This document shows positions 8,773-17,318 of a DNA stretch of 64,000 bases, one piece after another; the first letter of the stretch is position 1, and each line of letters begins with the position of its first letter. The translations under genes were made by a program, and so were the position numbers. A model generated the notes under the pieces. The model worked only from the letters and a program-made list of their open reading frames with translations. It ran no database searches and was not told the origin of the DNA. The stretch comes from Acidobacteriota bacterium (GTDB lineage: Bacteria; Acidobacteriota; UBA6911; RPQK01; JACQSY01). The stretch covers positions 1 to 64,000 of the forward strand of contig JACQSY010000078.1 of assembly GCA_016211085.1 (NCBI GenBank), read 5' to 3'.

Positions 8773-9903
8773 TCATACTGGTGCCGGCGAAGGTGAGGCG
8801 ATGGCTTCAGCAATTTCTATCGCCTGTCGTATACAGTCGTCAATATCAATGGAATAATCGTAACTTCCGGCCCGTCCAATTGAAAAAACTCCATCAGGCA
8901 TTTCGGCAAAATATCGGCGCGCTTTGGCTTGCTCCGACTGAATGGGAACCGGGTAGTGTTTGCCGTTCATTGAGGGAATTTCCATACCGATCAACGTGCT
9001 GGGAGCCTTGTGGTGGGTAAATTTCTTGTACTCAACCAGTCGGGTAAAGGGCTCAGAGTTCGCGTAGTAGAGAAAATAGACGTTTTCAGGGAAACAGTGC
9101 TCGATGGGTAATACGATCCTGTGAAGGTCCCTTCCAATATAAGGAAGCTCTCCATACACGCAATCGAACAAAATATCCGGGGAGATGGTGTTAATGATCA
9201 CGTCGAAGCGACGTCGCTCGCCTTTGAACACGATCGTCTTATGCGCGATGTCATAATGCTCGATCCTGGTGGATAAGTGAACGGTAGCCTCTGCGGTTGC
9301 AATGTCAAAATATGAATTGTAACCCTCGGAGGCATAAGGGTAGGCAGATAGCGCCGTGTCCCAGGCGGCCCGAGGGCCTTCCTTAAGTGCCACTCCCTTC
9401 GGAGACCAGTGAAAAGTGTCGATCCGCCGATTGTCATCAACCATCCACATTTTCTTTGAGTATCCGTTGATGAATTTTTCATACAGTATGCGGCCGACGG
9501 ATCCAATCCAGTACTCTTCAAGATTGCGGGCCTCGGCGACACCGATAACGCATTGGAGTTCCGTGGTGATCTGGTCGCGGTCAGGCATTCGCAAGATGTC
9601 GTCCTTGTGAATCGGGAAATTATAAAACTGTTGATCTCGTTCTATGTAAGTGAGGAATTGGTGATCGGGACAAGGACGAAGCGGCAGGTACTTATTCAAA
9701 AACTCATAGATCCTTCGATCCTGGGTTAGAAAATGACGGGGCCCGAAGGTATGAGGGTGACCTCCGTACCATGTGGTCCGCACGCCCGCACCCAAAAAAG
9801 GCGCAGCCTCAACCAGTGTGATATCCCACCCTCCCCGCAGCGCCAGTTGATGGCTGGCCGCACATCCGGCCATCCCACCACCGATGATCAGTGCTCTCTT
9901 CAA
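8773..9903 (-). CDS. UDP-galactopyranose mutase-like flavoprotein
   Basis: The 376-residue protein opens with an FAD-binding Rossmann motif (IIGGGMAGC). A FGPRHF segment near 50 corresponds to the GPHxF stretch of UDP-galactopyranose mutase, which contacts flavin. The C-terminal IGRAGSYDYS and the following DIDDCI resemble the GR-x-x-x-Y-x-Y-x-D-M-D tail of the family. Such enzymes contract pyranose to furanose rings on UDP-sugars using reduced flavin. The fit is clear but divergent, so the substrate may not be UDP-galactose. The start is TTG, supported by a GGAGG nine bases upstream; I see no better ATG. The next gene upstream encodes a radical SAM protein. Confidence 0.7.
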   Translation of the reverse strand: MKRALIIGGGMAGCAASHQLALRGGWDITLVEAAPFLGAGVRTTWYGGHPHTFGPRHFLTQDRRIYEFLNKYLPLRPCPDHQFLTYIERDQQFYNFPIHKDDILRMPDRDQITTELQCVIGVAEARNLEEYWIGSVGRILYEKFINGYSKKMWMVDDNRRIDTFHWSPKGVALKEGPRAAWDTALSAYPYASEGYNSYFDIATAEATVHLSTRIEHYDIAHKTIVFKGERRRFDVIINTISPDILFDCVYGELPYIGRDLHRIVLPIEHCFPENVYFLYYANSEPFTRLVEYKKFTHHKAPSTLIGMEIPSMNGKHYPVPIQSEQAKARRYFAEMPDGVFSIGRAGSYDYSIDIDDCIRQAIEIAEAIASPSPAPV

Positions 9904-9958
9904 GATACTAAGCCTCCAAAAAGAAACTGCGTTTCATATTCCTGATATAAGGACGGCT

Positions 9959-11107
9959 CTATGGGCTGTCCTTATCGTCGTGTTCCCAAGCCTTCTCGCT
10001 GTAATAACATCCACGGCATACTTTAGGAATTTCCCCTCTAAGATGTGCCTGCCGGAAGTCCTTATATTCCGCGCTGGTCCATGCCTGGCTGAAACTCTGG
10101 CCCACTGCCAACTCGTAAGCATCGGGGTTACCTATCGTGCAACAGGGAACGGTGCGCAGATCTGAGGAGATGTAAGCCCGCTCAAAGGGCCAGGGACAGA
10201 TCTTTTGTGGAGACACGGTGCTGTACTTCTCAGTGATATTCCAGAACCAGACTTTGACTCCGAGCGCCGCTCCCAAGTCGACCAGCGCCATCAGTCTGGT
10301 ACGATTCAGTTCGTCTTCCACGTCGACCGCCGCGTTTCTCTCAGTCCAGTGATCCATCCCCCAGTTGGTCAACTCCAGCGAGAATACCTGGTTGTTGAAG
10401 CCGGTTTCAGCAGCCAGGCGCACCAAATCTTCGAGTTGATGAGCATTGCCTCGCTGTACCACTGTCCACATTTTAGTGCGCACCACATTGCGCTCTCGGC
10501 AATATCCGTTGATCAATTTGCAGTTTTCAATCACCTGTTCAAATCTCGAGTTGCGTCTAATCGTCTCGAAGGTCACCTTGTCGGCGCCGTCAATTGAAAT
10601 CTGAATTTCATTGACGTCCGTCTCCGCCAATTGCCTGTAATTGTTTTTGAGATGCAGCAGTGAGGCGTTGGTAGTCGTCCGGACCCAGATGTGCTGAGCT
10701 CGAGCGTAACGAATCATTTCAAAAAAAACCTCGCCCTGCATTAAAGGCTCACCAATTCCCTGAAGCTTGATCTCCACCAGCCCATACTGCTCGTCGATCA
10801 ACCGCTTAAAATCGTCAAGCGTCATATCTGCTCCGCGTTTTCCTTTGGGCCAGTCACTCACGACGCACATCGTGCAGCGGAAATTGCAGCGGCTCACATT
10901 TTCTATGTCGAGCTTAATGGGGAGGTAGTCGACCTCCGGGCTACGACGGCAGGAACGCATGTACCGCTCGTAATTTTCCCTTCGCCTCTCCGAACATGAC
11001 AGCGCGAGCTCCAACTCCCTACGGTAGGCTTCTTTGCCGGCGGCGGGTTCGGGCTCTGGCAGATCGCGTAGCTGGCGCCGGGCCTGCCAGGTGTCACTCA
11101 CTACCAT
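9959..11107 (-). CDS. Radical SAM protein with SPASM-like C-terminal domain
   Basis: Residues about 74-81 hold the CxxxCxxC motif that binds the SAM-cleaving [4Fe-4S] cluster (CNFRCTMC). The KLQGIGEPLM stretch is the usual GGEP-like SAM-binding strand. The C-terminal part has a further cysteine set: C-P-W-P, then V-P-C-C, and finally V-C-R-G-C-Y. This fits a SPASM or twitch domain carrying one or two auxiliary clusters. Such enzymes often modify peptides or carry out sugar dehydrogenation or epimerisation. The gene overlaps the upstream epimerase gene by 7 bases and so is probably translated with it. The substrate is unknown; the setting suggests a glycan precursor. Confidence 0.82.
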   Translation of the reverse strand: MVVSDTWQARRQLRDLPEPEPAAGKEAYRRELELALSCSERRRENYERYMRSCRRSPEVDYLPIKLDIENVSRCNFRCTMCVVSDWPKGKRGADMTLDDFKRLIDEQYGLVEIKLQGIGEPLMQGEVFFEMIRYARAQHIWVRTTTNASLLHLKNNYRQLAETDVNEIQISIDGADKVTFETIRRNSRFEQVIENCKLINGYCRERNVVRTKMWTVVQRGNAHQLEDLVRLAAETGFNNQVFSLELTNWGMDHWTERNAAVDVEDELNRTRLMALVDLGAALGVKVWFWNITEKYSTVSPQKICPWPFERAYISSDLRTVPCCTIGNPDAYELAVGQSFSQAWTSAEYKDFRQAHLRGEIPKVCRGCYYSEKAWEHDDKDSP

Positions 11108-12096
11108 TTTGTCTCACTTCCTCTCTCGAGCGCGGCAGATTCATGGGAAGGGCGCCGAGTACCAGCCGTGGCTGCGCTCTCGCCACCCTGCGGTCCCGAG
11201 TTGAACCTCTGCTGGGCATCAAGAGCCTCGACGGTGTTTTCCAAAACGTAGCGTCGGACAATGTCCCGCGTGGCTTGCGGTTCAAAATTGCAGACGCGTC
11301 GCAGCTTTTCAATACTGATCAAAAAGGATTTTCGTGGGGCGTCGGATTCCTGTATTGCCGAACGCGAGCCGGCAAGCGTCACCACAGTTTCGACTAACTC
11401 ACGGATTGTGACGGGTTCGGATGAAGCAAAATTTACAACCTCGGAACCGTGAAACGATTTCTGGATAAGATGGGAAACCCAGCGGTGTATCTCCGCCAGA
11501 TCCACTATATTGTTAAAAAGCGACTCGGGATTGTAAATGACGATCGGCTGGTTGTGGAGAGCCCGCTTCAGCACGGTTCCCACCCACGGAGTAAAGTATC
11601 CTTTACCCACAACCCCCGGAAGCCGGGCCGAGATGGCCGAAAAACACCATTGCTGCTCGTGCAGGATTTCCTCTGCCAGCCGCTTACTTGCACCGTACAA
11701 TCCCGGTGCGACGGGAGGCGTTGTTTCGGTCAACTCCGCGACCGCGATCTCGCCGTAAACTGAAAGTGTCGACAGGTTAATAAAGAAGGTCGCTCCAACT
11801 TTCCTTGCATACTCCACAAGGTTGAGCATGGCAATCACATTGGAGTTCACGTATTGCTCTGCAGTAGAGTTCGGAATTAAGTGAGTATGCGCTGCGGTAT
11901 GGACGACTACTTCGGCGGCGGGAAGTCGATCGATGGGCTGACTGAGGTCTAGCTGATGGACCTCTATTCCGGGCACATTAAGAGAAGCCTTCGGGTTACA
12001 CCGGTACGTGGCAAGAACGGAGTGACCTTCTGAAGCAAGTGCGGCAGCCAGGTACCCGCCGATCAGGCCGCTGCCACCGGTTACCAGGATTCTCAT
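11101..12096 (-). CDS. NAD-dependent epimerase/dehydratase (extended SDR)
   Basis: The 331-residue protein has the NAD-binding GGSGLIGG motif at the N-terminus, a STLSVYG strand with the catalytic serine, and a Y-G-A-S-K catalytic pair, all intact. It resembles NDP-sugar epimerases, dehydratases or reductases, but no feature fixes the substrate. Its ATG overlaps the stop of the cupin gene upstream (ATGA), and its own end overlaps the radical SAM gene. The C-terminal 40 residues are polar, rich in G, S, A and E, and look disordered. It probably acts in the same sugar-modifying step series as its coupled neighbours. Confidence 0.78.
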   Translation of the reverse strand: MRILVTGGSGLIGGYLAAALASEGHSVLATYRCNPKASLNVPGIEVHQLDLSQPIDRLPAAEVVVHTAAHTHLIPNSTAEQYVNSNVIAMLNLVEYARKVGATFFINLSTLSVYGEIAVAELTETTPPVAPGLYGASKRLAEEILHEQQWCFSAISARLPGVVGKGYFTPWVGTVLKRALHNQPIVIYNPESLFNNIVDLAEIHRWVSHLIQKSFHGSEVVNFASSEPVTIRELVETVVTLAGSRSAIQESDAPRKSFLISIEKLRRVCNFEPQATRDIVRRYVLENTVEALDAQQRFNSGPQGGESAATAGTRRPSHESAALERGSETKW

Positions 12097-12653
12097 CGGG
12101 TTAGCTTCCAGCAGGCGGCCTTCCGGACCAAGTTTTCTATGTAGGTTCGAGCCTCTTCCTTATCCGAACCGTCCGGGCACCAGTCGGGATAAATACTGTC
12201 TCTTTCCCCGAGAAAAGGCCCTGGTTTTGCTTCGTGGTAGATAACGTATTCACTGATCGGAATCACGGTATGCCACTGGTTTGCACCCACTCTGCAAATC
12301 AAATCGCGCCCTTCTCCCAGCAAGGATACGTGTAGGACCTCACCAGCGTCGTCGAAGGCAAACATCGCTATTTCCCCCTGCATGAGATGGCACGATTCTC
12401 CCTTGGAGAGATGCTTGTGCGGGCGATAATAGTGGTGGTCCCTGTACTCGAGAATAACCATTTCATGAAAGCTGGCTTCGGGCGTCGTATGTAGGCATAT
12501 GCGGGCATTGCAGTTCCCGTTATCCCGCGACAGCCGGATGAGCTGCTGCACGACTTCCCGGTTTATCCACGAAACATCGCCGGTCCAGTAAAATGAGAGT
12601 GATTTTGCGTTCAGGTCCCGTCTCACTTGACTGCCGGCAAAGAAATCGCTCAT
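12093..12653 (-). CDS. WbuC-family cupin-fold metalloprotein
   Basis: This 186-residue protein matches the WbuC (TIGR04366) pattern. It has a short N-terminal segment with a conserved R-x-C-L-H strand, and then a cupin core with Y-R-P-H-K-H as metal-binding histidines and W-H-T-V on the second cupin strand. WbuC occurs in many O-antigen loci, but its reaction is not established; a role in sugar modification or binding is inferred. A longer reading frame begins 60 bases upstream. I chose the ATG at 12653 because it overlaps the stop of the RmlD-like gene as ATGA and starts with the family's typical N-terminus. Confidence 0.75.
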   Translation of the reverse strand: MSDFFAGSQVRRDLNAKSLSFYWTGDVSWINREVVQQLIRLSRDNGNCNARICLHTTPEASFHEMVILEYRDHHYYRPHKHLSKGESCHLMQGEIAMFAFDDAGEVLHVSLLGEGRDLICRVGANQWHTVIPISEYVIYHEAKPGPFLGERDSIYPDWCPDGSDKEEARTYIENLVRKAACWKLTR

Positions 12654-13555
12654 ATTATGACTACGCCCTTCGCGCGCAACCCCCCGAAAGTCTCTGAAAA
12701 CTCGGTACAGCAATCAAGAACACTCCTGAAACTCAGACCGGTGGCTCCCCGTATTTTTTCTGAACTCATGGAGAGGTCCAGGGGACGATTATCGAGGAAC
12801 TCGAAGTCTCCAATGCTGCATTCAATCACAGGGGTTCTCATTCCCAGCTGGTCCAAAAACACTTTTAACATGCCCAGCCGGCTCCAAGCCTCATGACCGC
12901 TGACATGAAACACGCCATTGAGGCCCAGGTTGATTACAGCTTGGACACACTGAACGACGTTGGTCACACAAATGGGGGAAAAAATCTGATCATAAGCGCA
13001 TCTGATTTCCTCGCCTTTTAAAATCTGTCTGAACCAGCTCGCAAGGATGGTGTCATCGTTGGCATCGGCACTAAATACCTTGGCCAATCTCAGAATCGCG
13101 AACCGCTCACAGCGCCTCCCTATGTACTCTTCCATTTCCAGCTTCTGTCTTCCGTAAACCGTATTGGGGAGGGGCTTATCTTCCTCGGTGTAATTTCCCC
13201 GGCAGCCATCAAAAACGTACTCTGATGACATGAACACCGGTTTAATTTCGTGATGTGTCAATTCGTCAATCAGAATCTTTACACTTTCCACATTGACGAC
13301 CTGCGATCTTTTTACATCAGCCTTACAGTCATCGATCCTTGTTATTGCATAACAAATCACGGCATGGCTAAAGCCTGCATCCAAGTGAAGCACTTCGGAA
13401 AGTCGCATCCGGGTCGCATCAAAAAAAATACAGTTCGAAGCTGGACGTGAATTGAACGTTCCCACGGCACGATCGCCCAAAGCCTGCAGCAAGCGTGAGC
13501 CGAGATAGCTCGACGCGCCAATGACCAGTACCTTTTGGCTGGAACTTCCCTTCAT
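12650..13555 (-). CDS. RmlD-like NDP-4-keto-sugar reductase (SDR)
   Basis: The 301-residue protein has a divergent nucleotide-binding loop, GASSYLGSRL, a SSEYVFDG strand and a Y-G-R-Q-K catalytic pair. The SSEYVFDG-x-x-G-x-Y pattern is typical of dTDP-4-dehydrorhamnose reductase (RmlD). I infer that it reduces a 4-keto-deoxysugar. No RmlA, RmlB or RmlC is in the window, so a classic dTDP-rhamnose operon is absent. It appears to be the first gene of a coupled set: a 164-base non-coding gap precedes it, and the next three genes overlap in series. Confidence 0.78.
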   Translation of the reverse strand: MKGSSSQKVLVIGASSYLGSRLLQALGDRAVGTFNSRPASNCIFFDATRMRLSEVLHLDAGFSHAVICYAITRIDDCKADVKRSQVVNVESVKILIDELTHHEIKPVFMSSEYVFDGCRGNYTEEDKPLPNTVYGRQKLEMEEYIGRRCERFAILRLAKVFSADANDDTILASWFRQILKGEEIRCAYDQIFSPICVTNVVQCVQAVINLGLNGVFHVSGHEAWSRLGMLKVFLDQLGMRTPVIECSIGDFEFLDNRPLDLSMSSEKIRGATGLSFRSVLDCCTEFSETFGGLRAKGVVII

Positions 13556-13634
13556 CAGCGTCGCAACACTTTATCCTGGTCAGAGCAAGCCACAGGTGAA
13601 TGAGCGAAGCAGAGACTGAGCCGATCGTAACCGG

Positions 13635-13663
13635 ATACTATGGGATGTTTGGGAGTGTCGCAA
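13635..13663 (-). promoter_or_regulatory. Candidate promoter for the RmlD-like gene set
   Basis: On the minus strand a TTGCGA (13658-13663) and a TAGTAT (13635-13640) are spaced by 17 bases. Each matches four of six sigma-70-type consensus positions. They lie in the 164-base gap ahead of the RmlD-like gene, about 80 bases before its start. The match is only moderate and could be chance. Confidence 0.3.
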
Positions 13664-13719
13664 GCTTGAAACAAAAACACCTGCGGCTTATCTAACCGCG
13701 CTATTAAAGCAAGCCCATT

Positions 13720-14769
13720 TTATGTTGCCGCCTGGGGTCCGATGGCCAACACCACTCTTCCCGCTTCTCCGGCACGAATCAAGTCAATCGCCTGGTTGAT
13801 CCGCTCCAAGGGAAACTCATGCGTAATAATCCCATCCAGATTCAGCTTGCCCTGTTGAAAAAGCCGCACATAGCGAGGAATATCCAAGTGTGGCTCACAA
13901 CCTCCTCCGTGTGAACCTTTCAAGATTTTCTTAAAATGCAGAGGAAGTGAATAAATAGAAATATTATCTCCTTTGCGCGGTACCCCTACCAGGATGGTCT
14001 TGCCATCTGCATGGGTAAGCTCGTATGCCTGCTCGATAACACTGGAATTCCCCGTAGTGTCGATCACCACATCAGCGCCAGCGCTGCCCACGATTTTTCT
14101 GATCTCCTCAGCCCACGATGGCGTACTTCGCGAGTTAATGCGGTGAGTGGCGCCAAAACGTCTCGCTGTTTCCAGTTTCGAATCGTACAGGTCCACACAT
14201 ACAATGGGATACGCGGAAACCATCTGGGCTGCCTGAGTGATATTCAGGCCTACCCCGCCGATCCCAAGAATCACCACGGATTGCCCGATTTTCAAGTGGG
14301 CGTCGTTGTTTATCACCCCTATGGCAGTGGTAATTGCACAGCCGAACAGCACTGCGAGCCTCAAATCGAAATCCATGGGAATCCGGGTCAACCGATTTTC
14401 AGAAACGACGGCATATTCGTTAAAGGTGGTCACCCATCCGGCGTTAACCTTGCGGCCATTCCAGCGGTATACAGGTGTTTCCGATTGCAACCCGTCACTG
14501 GGTCGCCAGTGCATGACGACCCGGTCGTCAGGCTTAACCGTCTTCACGCCCGGCCCGGTGCGCAGGACAGTTGCCGATCCCTCATGTCCCAGCAAATGAG
14601 GCAGAAAGTGATCCGGGCCTTTTGCCCCGTCGATCTCGTTGAGCTGGGCTCCACAGATTCCGCTGTAGTGGACCTTTACCAGTACCTGGCCAAATGACAG
14701 GTCGGGGGGAAGCTCGATCTCTTCAACTACCAGTGGACGATTTTGTTCAACCAGAATTGCCGCCTTCAT
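13720..14769 (-). CDS. Zinc-type medium-chain alcohol/sugar dehydrogenase lacking the structural-zinc loop
   Basis: The roughly 349-residue protein is a medium-chain dehydrogenase. The catalytic zinc ligands are visible as SGICGAQ (Cys near 40) and GHE, and the NAD-binding loop reads GIGGVGLN near 170. The four-cysteine structural-zinc lobe usually found around residues 90-110 is missing: that stretch reads VMHWRPSDG with no cysteine cluster. It should oxidise or reduce a polyol or sugar-derived alcohol. The start may be the ATG at 14775 or the one two codons later; the family usually begins MKAA, so I chose the latter. It follows a methyltransferase and the split transketolase. Confidence 0.78.
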   Translation of the reverse strand: MKAAILVEQNRPLVVEEIELPPDLSFGQVLVKVHYSGICGAQLNEIDGAKGPDHFLPHLLGHEGSATVLRTGPGVKTVKPDDRVVMHWRPSDGLQSETPVYRWNGRKVNAGWVTTFNEYAVVSENRLTRIPMDFDLRLAVLFGCAITTAIGVINNDAHLKIGQSVVILGIGGVGLNITQAAQMVSAYPIVCVDLYDSKLETARRFGATHRINSRSTPSWAEEIRKIVGSAGADVVIDTTGNSSVIEQAYELTHADGKTILVGVPRKGDNISIYSLPLHFKKILKGSHGGGCEPHLDIPRYVRLFQQGKLNLDGIITHEFPLERINQAIDLIRAGEAGRVVLAIGPQAAT

Positions 14770-14808
14770 ATACATCCAGTCATCTGACGGTTCTCGCCCC
14801 GCTGAAGG

Positions 14809-15471
14809 TCATTCAAAATAGATGAACTCAAAATCTCCGGTATAGCCAAAATGGTTGTAAAGCCAAATCCACTCAGCGGTGTCAAAGAATGACTCCGCCG
14901 TGAGCGCCCAGCACTGCAGATTGAAGAGTTCTCTCTCATTGCGATAACTCTCAACCATAATGTACTTGTTCTTACCTACCCGTTCGATTTCGCTGATTGC
15001 GGACTTTAACTCAAAGACGCGGAGATTGTGCAAGCATCCGAGTGAGATCACCAGGTCAAAATACTGGTCCCCCCATGGCAAAGGGTTCTGGGCACGATAT
15101 CTAAACAAGCAGGGCCGGATCAGGTCAGGAGCATCCTGAAGACCGTGTCTTGAAACATCAAAACCGTGCACCTCCGCTTCAGGCAGGAGCTGCTTCAGCT
15201 CATAAAGCAGGTGAGCTTTGCCACAACCTACGTCCAGGATCCGGGAAACCCCTGTCAATCTGTATTTATCGATCAATGCTTGAGCAACCGCTTTCCATCG
15301 ACCGTCGTAGCGGTATCCCCCATAACCATAACGCCGGTCTCCATCCCAGTAATCGGTCTCATACTCTTTAGCCTTCAACATGCAGTGGACCTTGTCGTCG
15401 ATCATTCTTGCGAGATAATCCCGCGAAGTCCGCTTGTGAAGAGGCGTGACAATGTTCAGCAAATTACCCAC
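14809..15471 (-). CDS. Class I SAM-dependent methyltransferase
   Basis: This is a compact 220-residue methyltransferase. The SAM-binding motif RILDVGCGKAHLL lies near 75, the acidic strand reads VHGFDVS, and motif IV reads FDLVISLGCLHN. It is a stand-alone catalytic domain without an obvious partner domain. The GTG start is preceded by GGAGGGAGG. It lies between the transketolase C-half and the dehydrogenase and is probably in one transcript with them. It may methylate the sugar made by this module; the acceptor atom is unknown. Confidence 0.72.
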   Translation of the reverse strand: MGNLLNIVTPLHKRTSRDYLARMIDDKVHCMLKAKEYETDYWDGDRRYGYGGYRYDGRWKAVAQALIDKYRLTGVSRILDVGCGKAHLLYELKQLLPEAEVHGFDVSRHGLQDAPDLIRPCLFRYRAQNPLPWGDQYFDLVISLGCLHNLRVFELKSAISEIERVGKNKYIMVESYRNERELFNLQCWALTAESFFDTAEWIWLYNHFGYTGDFEFIYFE

Positions 15472-15485
15472 TTGAGTCCTCCCTC

Positions 15486-16454
15486 CTAGTCAGTATGGGA
15501 TCTATGAGTGGCAGCTACAGATCTGCGTGGCTTTGACAGCAGTTCTTGAACGACACAAACAACCCCTTCCGCGGTGATTTTGCACCGCGTCATCAGACTG
15601 TCCTGTGAACCATACTCATCCGGAAAGATATCGGGGATCCCCACTCTCTTAAAGCCTCTGTGGCCTGCAAGATCCGCCTCCGCGATCAGTTCCGCCACCG
15701 CGCTTCCCAGCCCGCCCACAATGGTGTGCTCTTCGACCGTGACGACCGCGTCGACCTTGGAGACTCGCTGCAAAATAGCCTCCGTATCCAGGGGCTTTAT
15801 GGTTGGCAGGTGCAACACCGCAGCCTGGATCCCTTGGCGATTTAGATTCTCCGCCGCCTCCAAGCCAATTTTTAGCGTGACCCCCGTCGTGAGGATCAGG
15901 GCATGCGATCCTTCCACCATCGGCACCGCTTTCCCAATCTGCACCGAAAAATCGCCACGGCTCACGATGGGATCTCCACCTTTCGCAAGCCGAATATACA
16001 GAGGACCATCGTGATCGACAGTCAAGGGCATCAGGCGGCGCATTTCGTTGGCGTCAGCGGGGGCAATAATCGTCATGTTCGGAAGGGAGCGAAGAATGGC
16101 GACGTCCTCTATTGCCAGGTGGGTCGGGCCCAGAGGCGCGTATACCAGCCCTCCTCCATTGCCGATCAACCTCACCTTGACGTGATGCAAACATAAATCG
16201 AGGACAATTTGCTCGAAGCACCTTCGGGTTAGAAAAGTGGCTATGGTATTGACATAAACAATCTTGCCTTCGATTGCAAGGCCGGCCGCCATACCGATGA
16301 TATTCGCCTCACAAACTCCCTCCATGAAGAATCTTCCCGGCATTTCCTGCTTGAACTGCTTGAGAGTGCCGTACCCCAAATCAGATCCGACAAAGAAAAT
16401 TCGCGGATCCTGCTTTGCTAGTTCATAAACGAGATCAAGGCAGGTCTGGCGCAT
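15486..16454 (-). CDS. Transketolase-like C-terminal subunit (pyrimidine-binding and C-terminal domains)
   Basis: The 322-residue protein matches the second half of transketolase/DXS. A FMEGVCEANIIGMAAGLA segment holds the glutamate that activates thiamine diphosphate. A THLAIEDVAILRS stretch follows, and the C-terminal domain contains TVEEHTIVGGLGS. It abuts the N-terminal subunit, whose stop ends one base before this start, so the two should form one heteromeric enzyme. Split transketolases in secondary-metabolite and glycan loci transfer two-carbon units from a ketose. Here it might build or trim a branched or higher-carbon sugar; this is an inference. Confidence 0.85.
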   Translation of the reverse strand: MRQTCLDLVYELAKQDPRIFFVGSDLGYGTLKQFKQEMPGRFFMEGVCEANIIGMAAGLAIEGKIVYVNTIATFLTRRCFEQIVLDLCLHHVKVRLIGNGGGLVYAPLGPTHLAIEDVAILRSLPNMTIIAPADANEMRRLMPLTVDHDGPLYIRLAKGGDPIVSRGDFSVQIGKAVPMVEGSHALILTTGVTLKIGLEAAENLNRQGIQAAVLHLPTIKPLDTEAILQRVSKVDAVVTVEEHTIVGGLGSAVAELIAEADLAGHRGFKRVGIPDIFPDEYGSQDSLMTRCKITAEGVVCVVQELLSKPRRSVAATHRSHTD

Positions 16455-17318
16455 TTAAAACACCGCATCCAAAGCTTCGAGCATCGCGCGAATTTCTTCG
16501 TCGCTCACGCGACTCTTGTGATGCCACTTTAAGTTGTTTTCGACAAATTCGATCCCTTTGCCTTTTACAGTGTGGCAAATGATTGCGCTTGGCTTACCTC
16601 TGTCAAGCGGCAAGGAACGAAAGCTGCTCCGCAATTCATCCACGTCATGTCCGTTGACTTCCGCTACCGCAAATCCGAAACTTCGCCATTTGTCACCAAA
16701 AGGCTCCAGGTCCTGAATTTCAAAAGTGGAGCCACAGGACTGTTGCTTGTTGTAGTCAACAATAACGGTTAGATTGCTCAAGCGGTGCTTGCCGGCACAC
16801 AGAGCGCCTTCCCAGATTGAGCCCTCGTTGGACTCACCATCTCCAACCGCAACGAACGTACGGTAGTCTGCCTTTTCATATCTTGCATTCAGAGCAAAGC
16901 CAATTCCAATGGACAGTCCATGGCCCAAACTCCCGGTAGACGCCTCAACCCCGGGTATCTTGTGCTCAGGATGCCCCCCGAGAATCCCGTCGCGATGGCA
17001 AAACTTCCACAGCTCTTCTTCAGGAAAGAACCCTTTTTCCGCCAGCATCACGTACAGGGCCAGACAGCCGTGGCCCTTGCTGAGAATGAAACGATCTCGC
17101 TCTCGCCAATGCGGGTTTCGCGGATCGAAACGAAGCACGTCGTCATAAAGGACTCTGAGGATTTCCACAAGTGAGAAAGCGGAAGCAATGTGACCGCGCC
17201 CCCCGGCTTGCAACATCCTAATAATCGTCTTTCGCAGCAAACGGGATCTTTCGTCAAGCACAGTCAAGTCGCGCCGCAGAGGAGAGACGTTCTTATCGCT
17301 TGCAGATGAAGGTTTCAC
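16455..17318 (-). CDS. Transketolase-like N-terminal (thiamine diphosphate-binding) subunit
   Basis: The 287-residue protein is the first half of a transketolase. It has a GGRGHIASAFSLVEIL start, GHGCLALYV, a TGSLGHGLS loop and the GDG-x(n)-N thiamine diphosphate motif, from GDGESNEG to VDYNKQ. It has no pyrimidine domain, which is supplied by the adjacent subunit. The GTG start lies within the end of the kinase gene (26-base overlap). This overlap ties the kinase, the transketolase and probably the HAD phosphatase into one biosynthetic module, distinct from the central pentose pathway. Confidence 0.86.
   Translation of the reverse strand: MKPSSASDKNVSPLRRDLTVLDERSRLLRKTIIRMLQAGGRGHIASAFSLVEILRVLYDDVLRFDPRNPHWRERDRFILSKGHGCLALYVMLAEKGFFPEEELWKFCHRDGILGGHPEHKIPGVEASTGSLGHGLSIGIGFALNARYEKADYRTFVAVGDGESNEGSIWEGALCAGKHRLSNLTVIVDYNKQQSCGSTFEIQDLEPFGDKWRSFGFAVAEVNGHDVDELRSSFRSLPLDRGKPSAIICHTVKGKGIEFVENNLKWHHKSRVSDEEIRAMLEALDAVF

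Noticed and set aside
14011-14697. A 228-codon open frame on the plus strand
   Set aside because: It is antisense to the dehydrogenase gene, whose motifs are clear.
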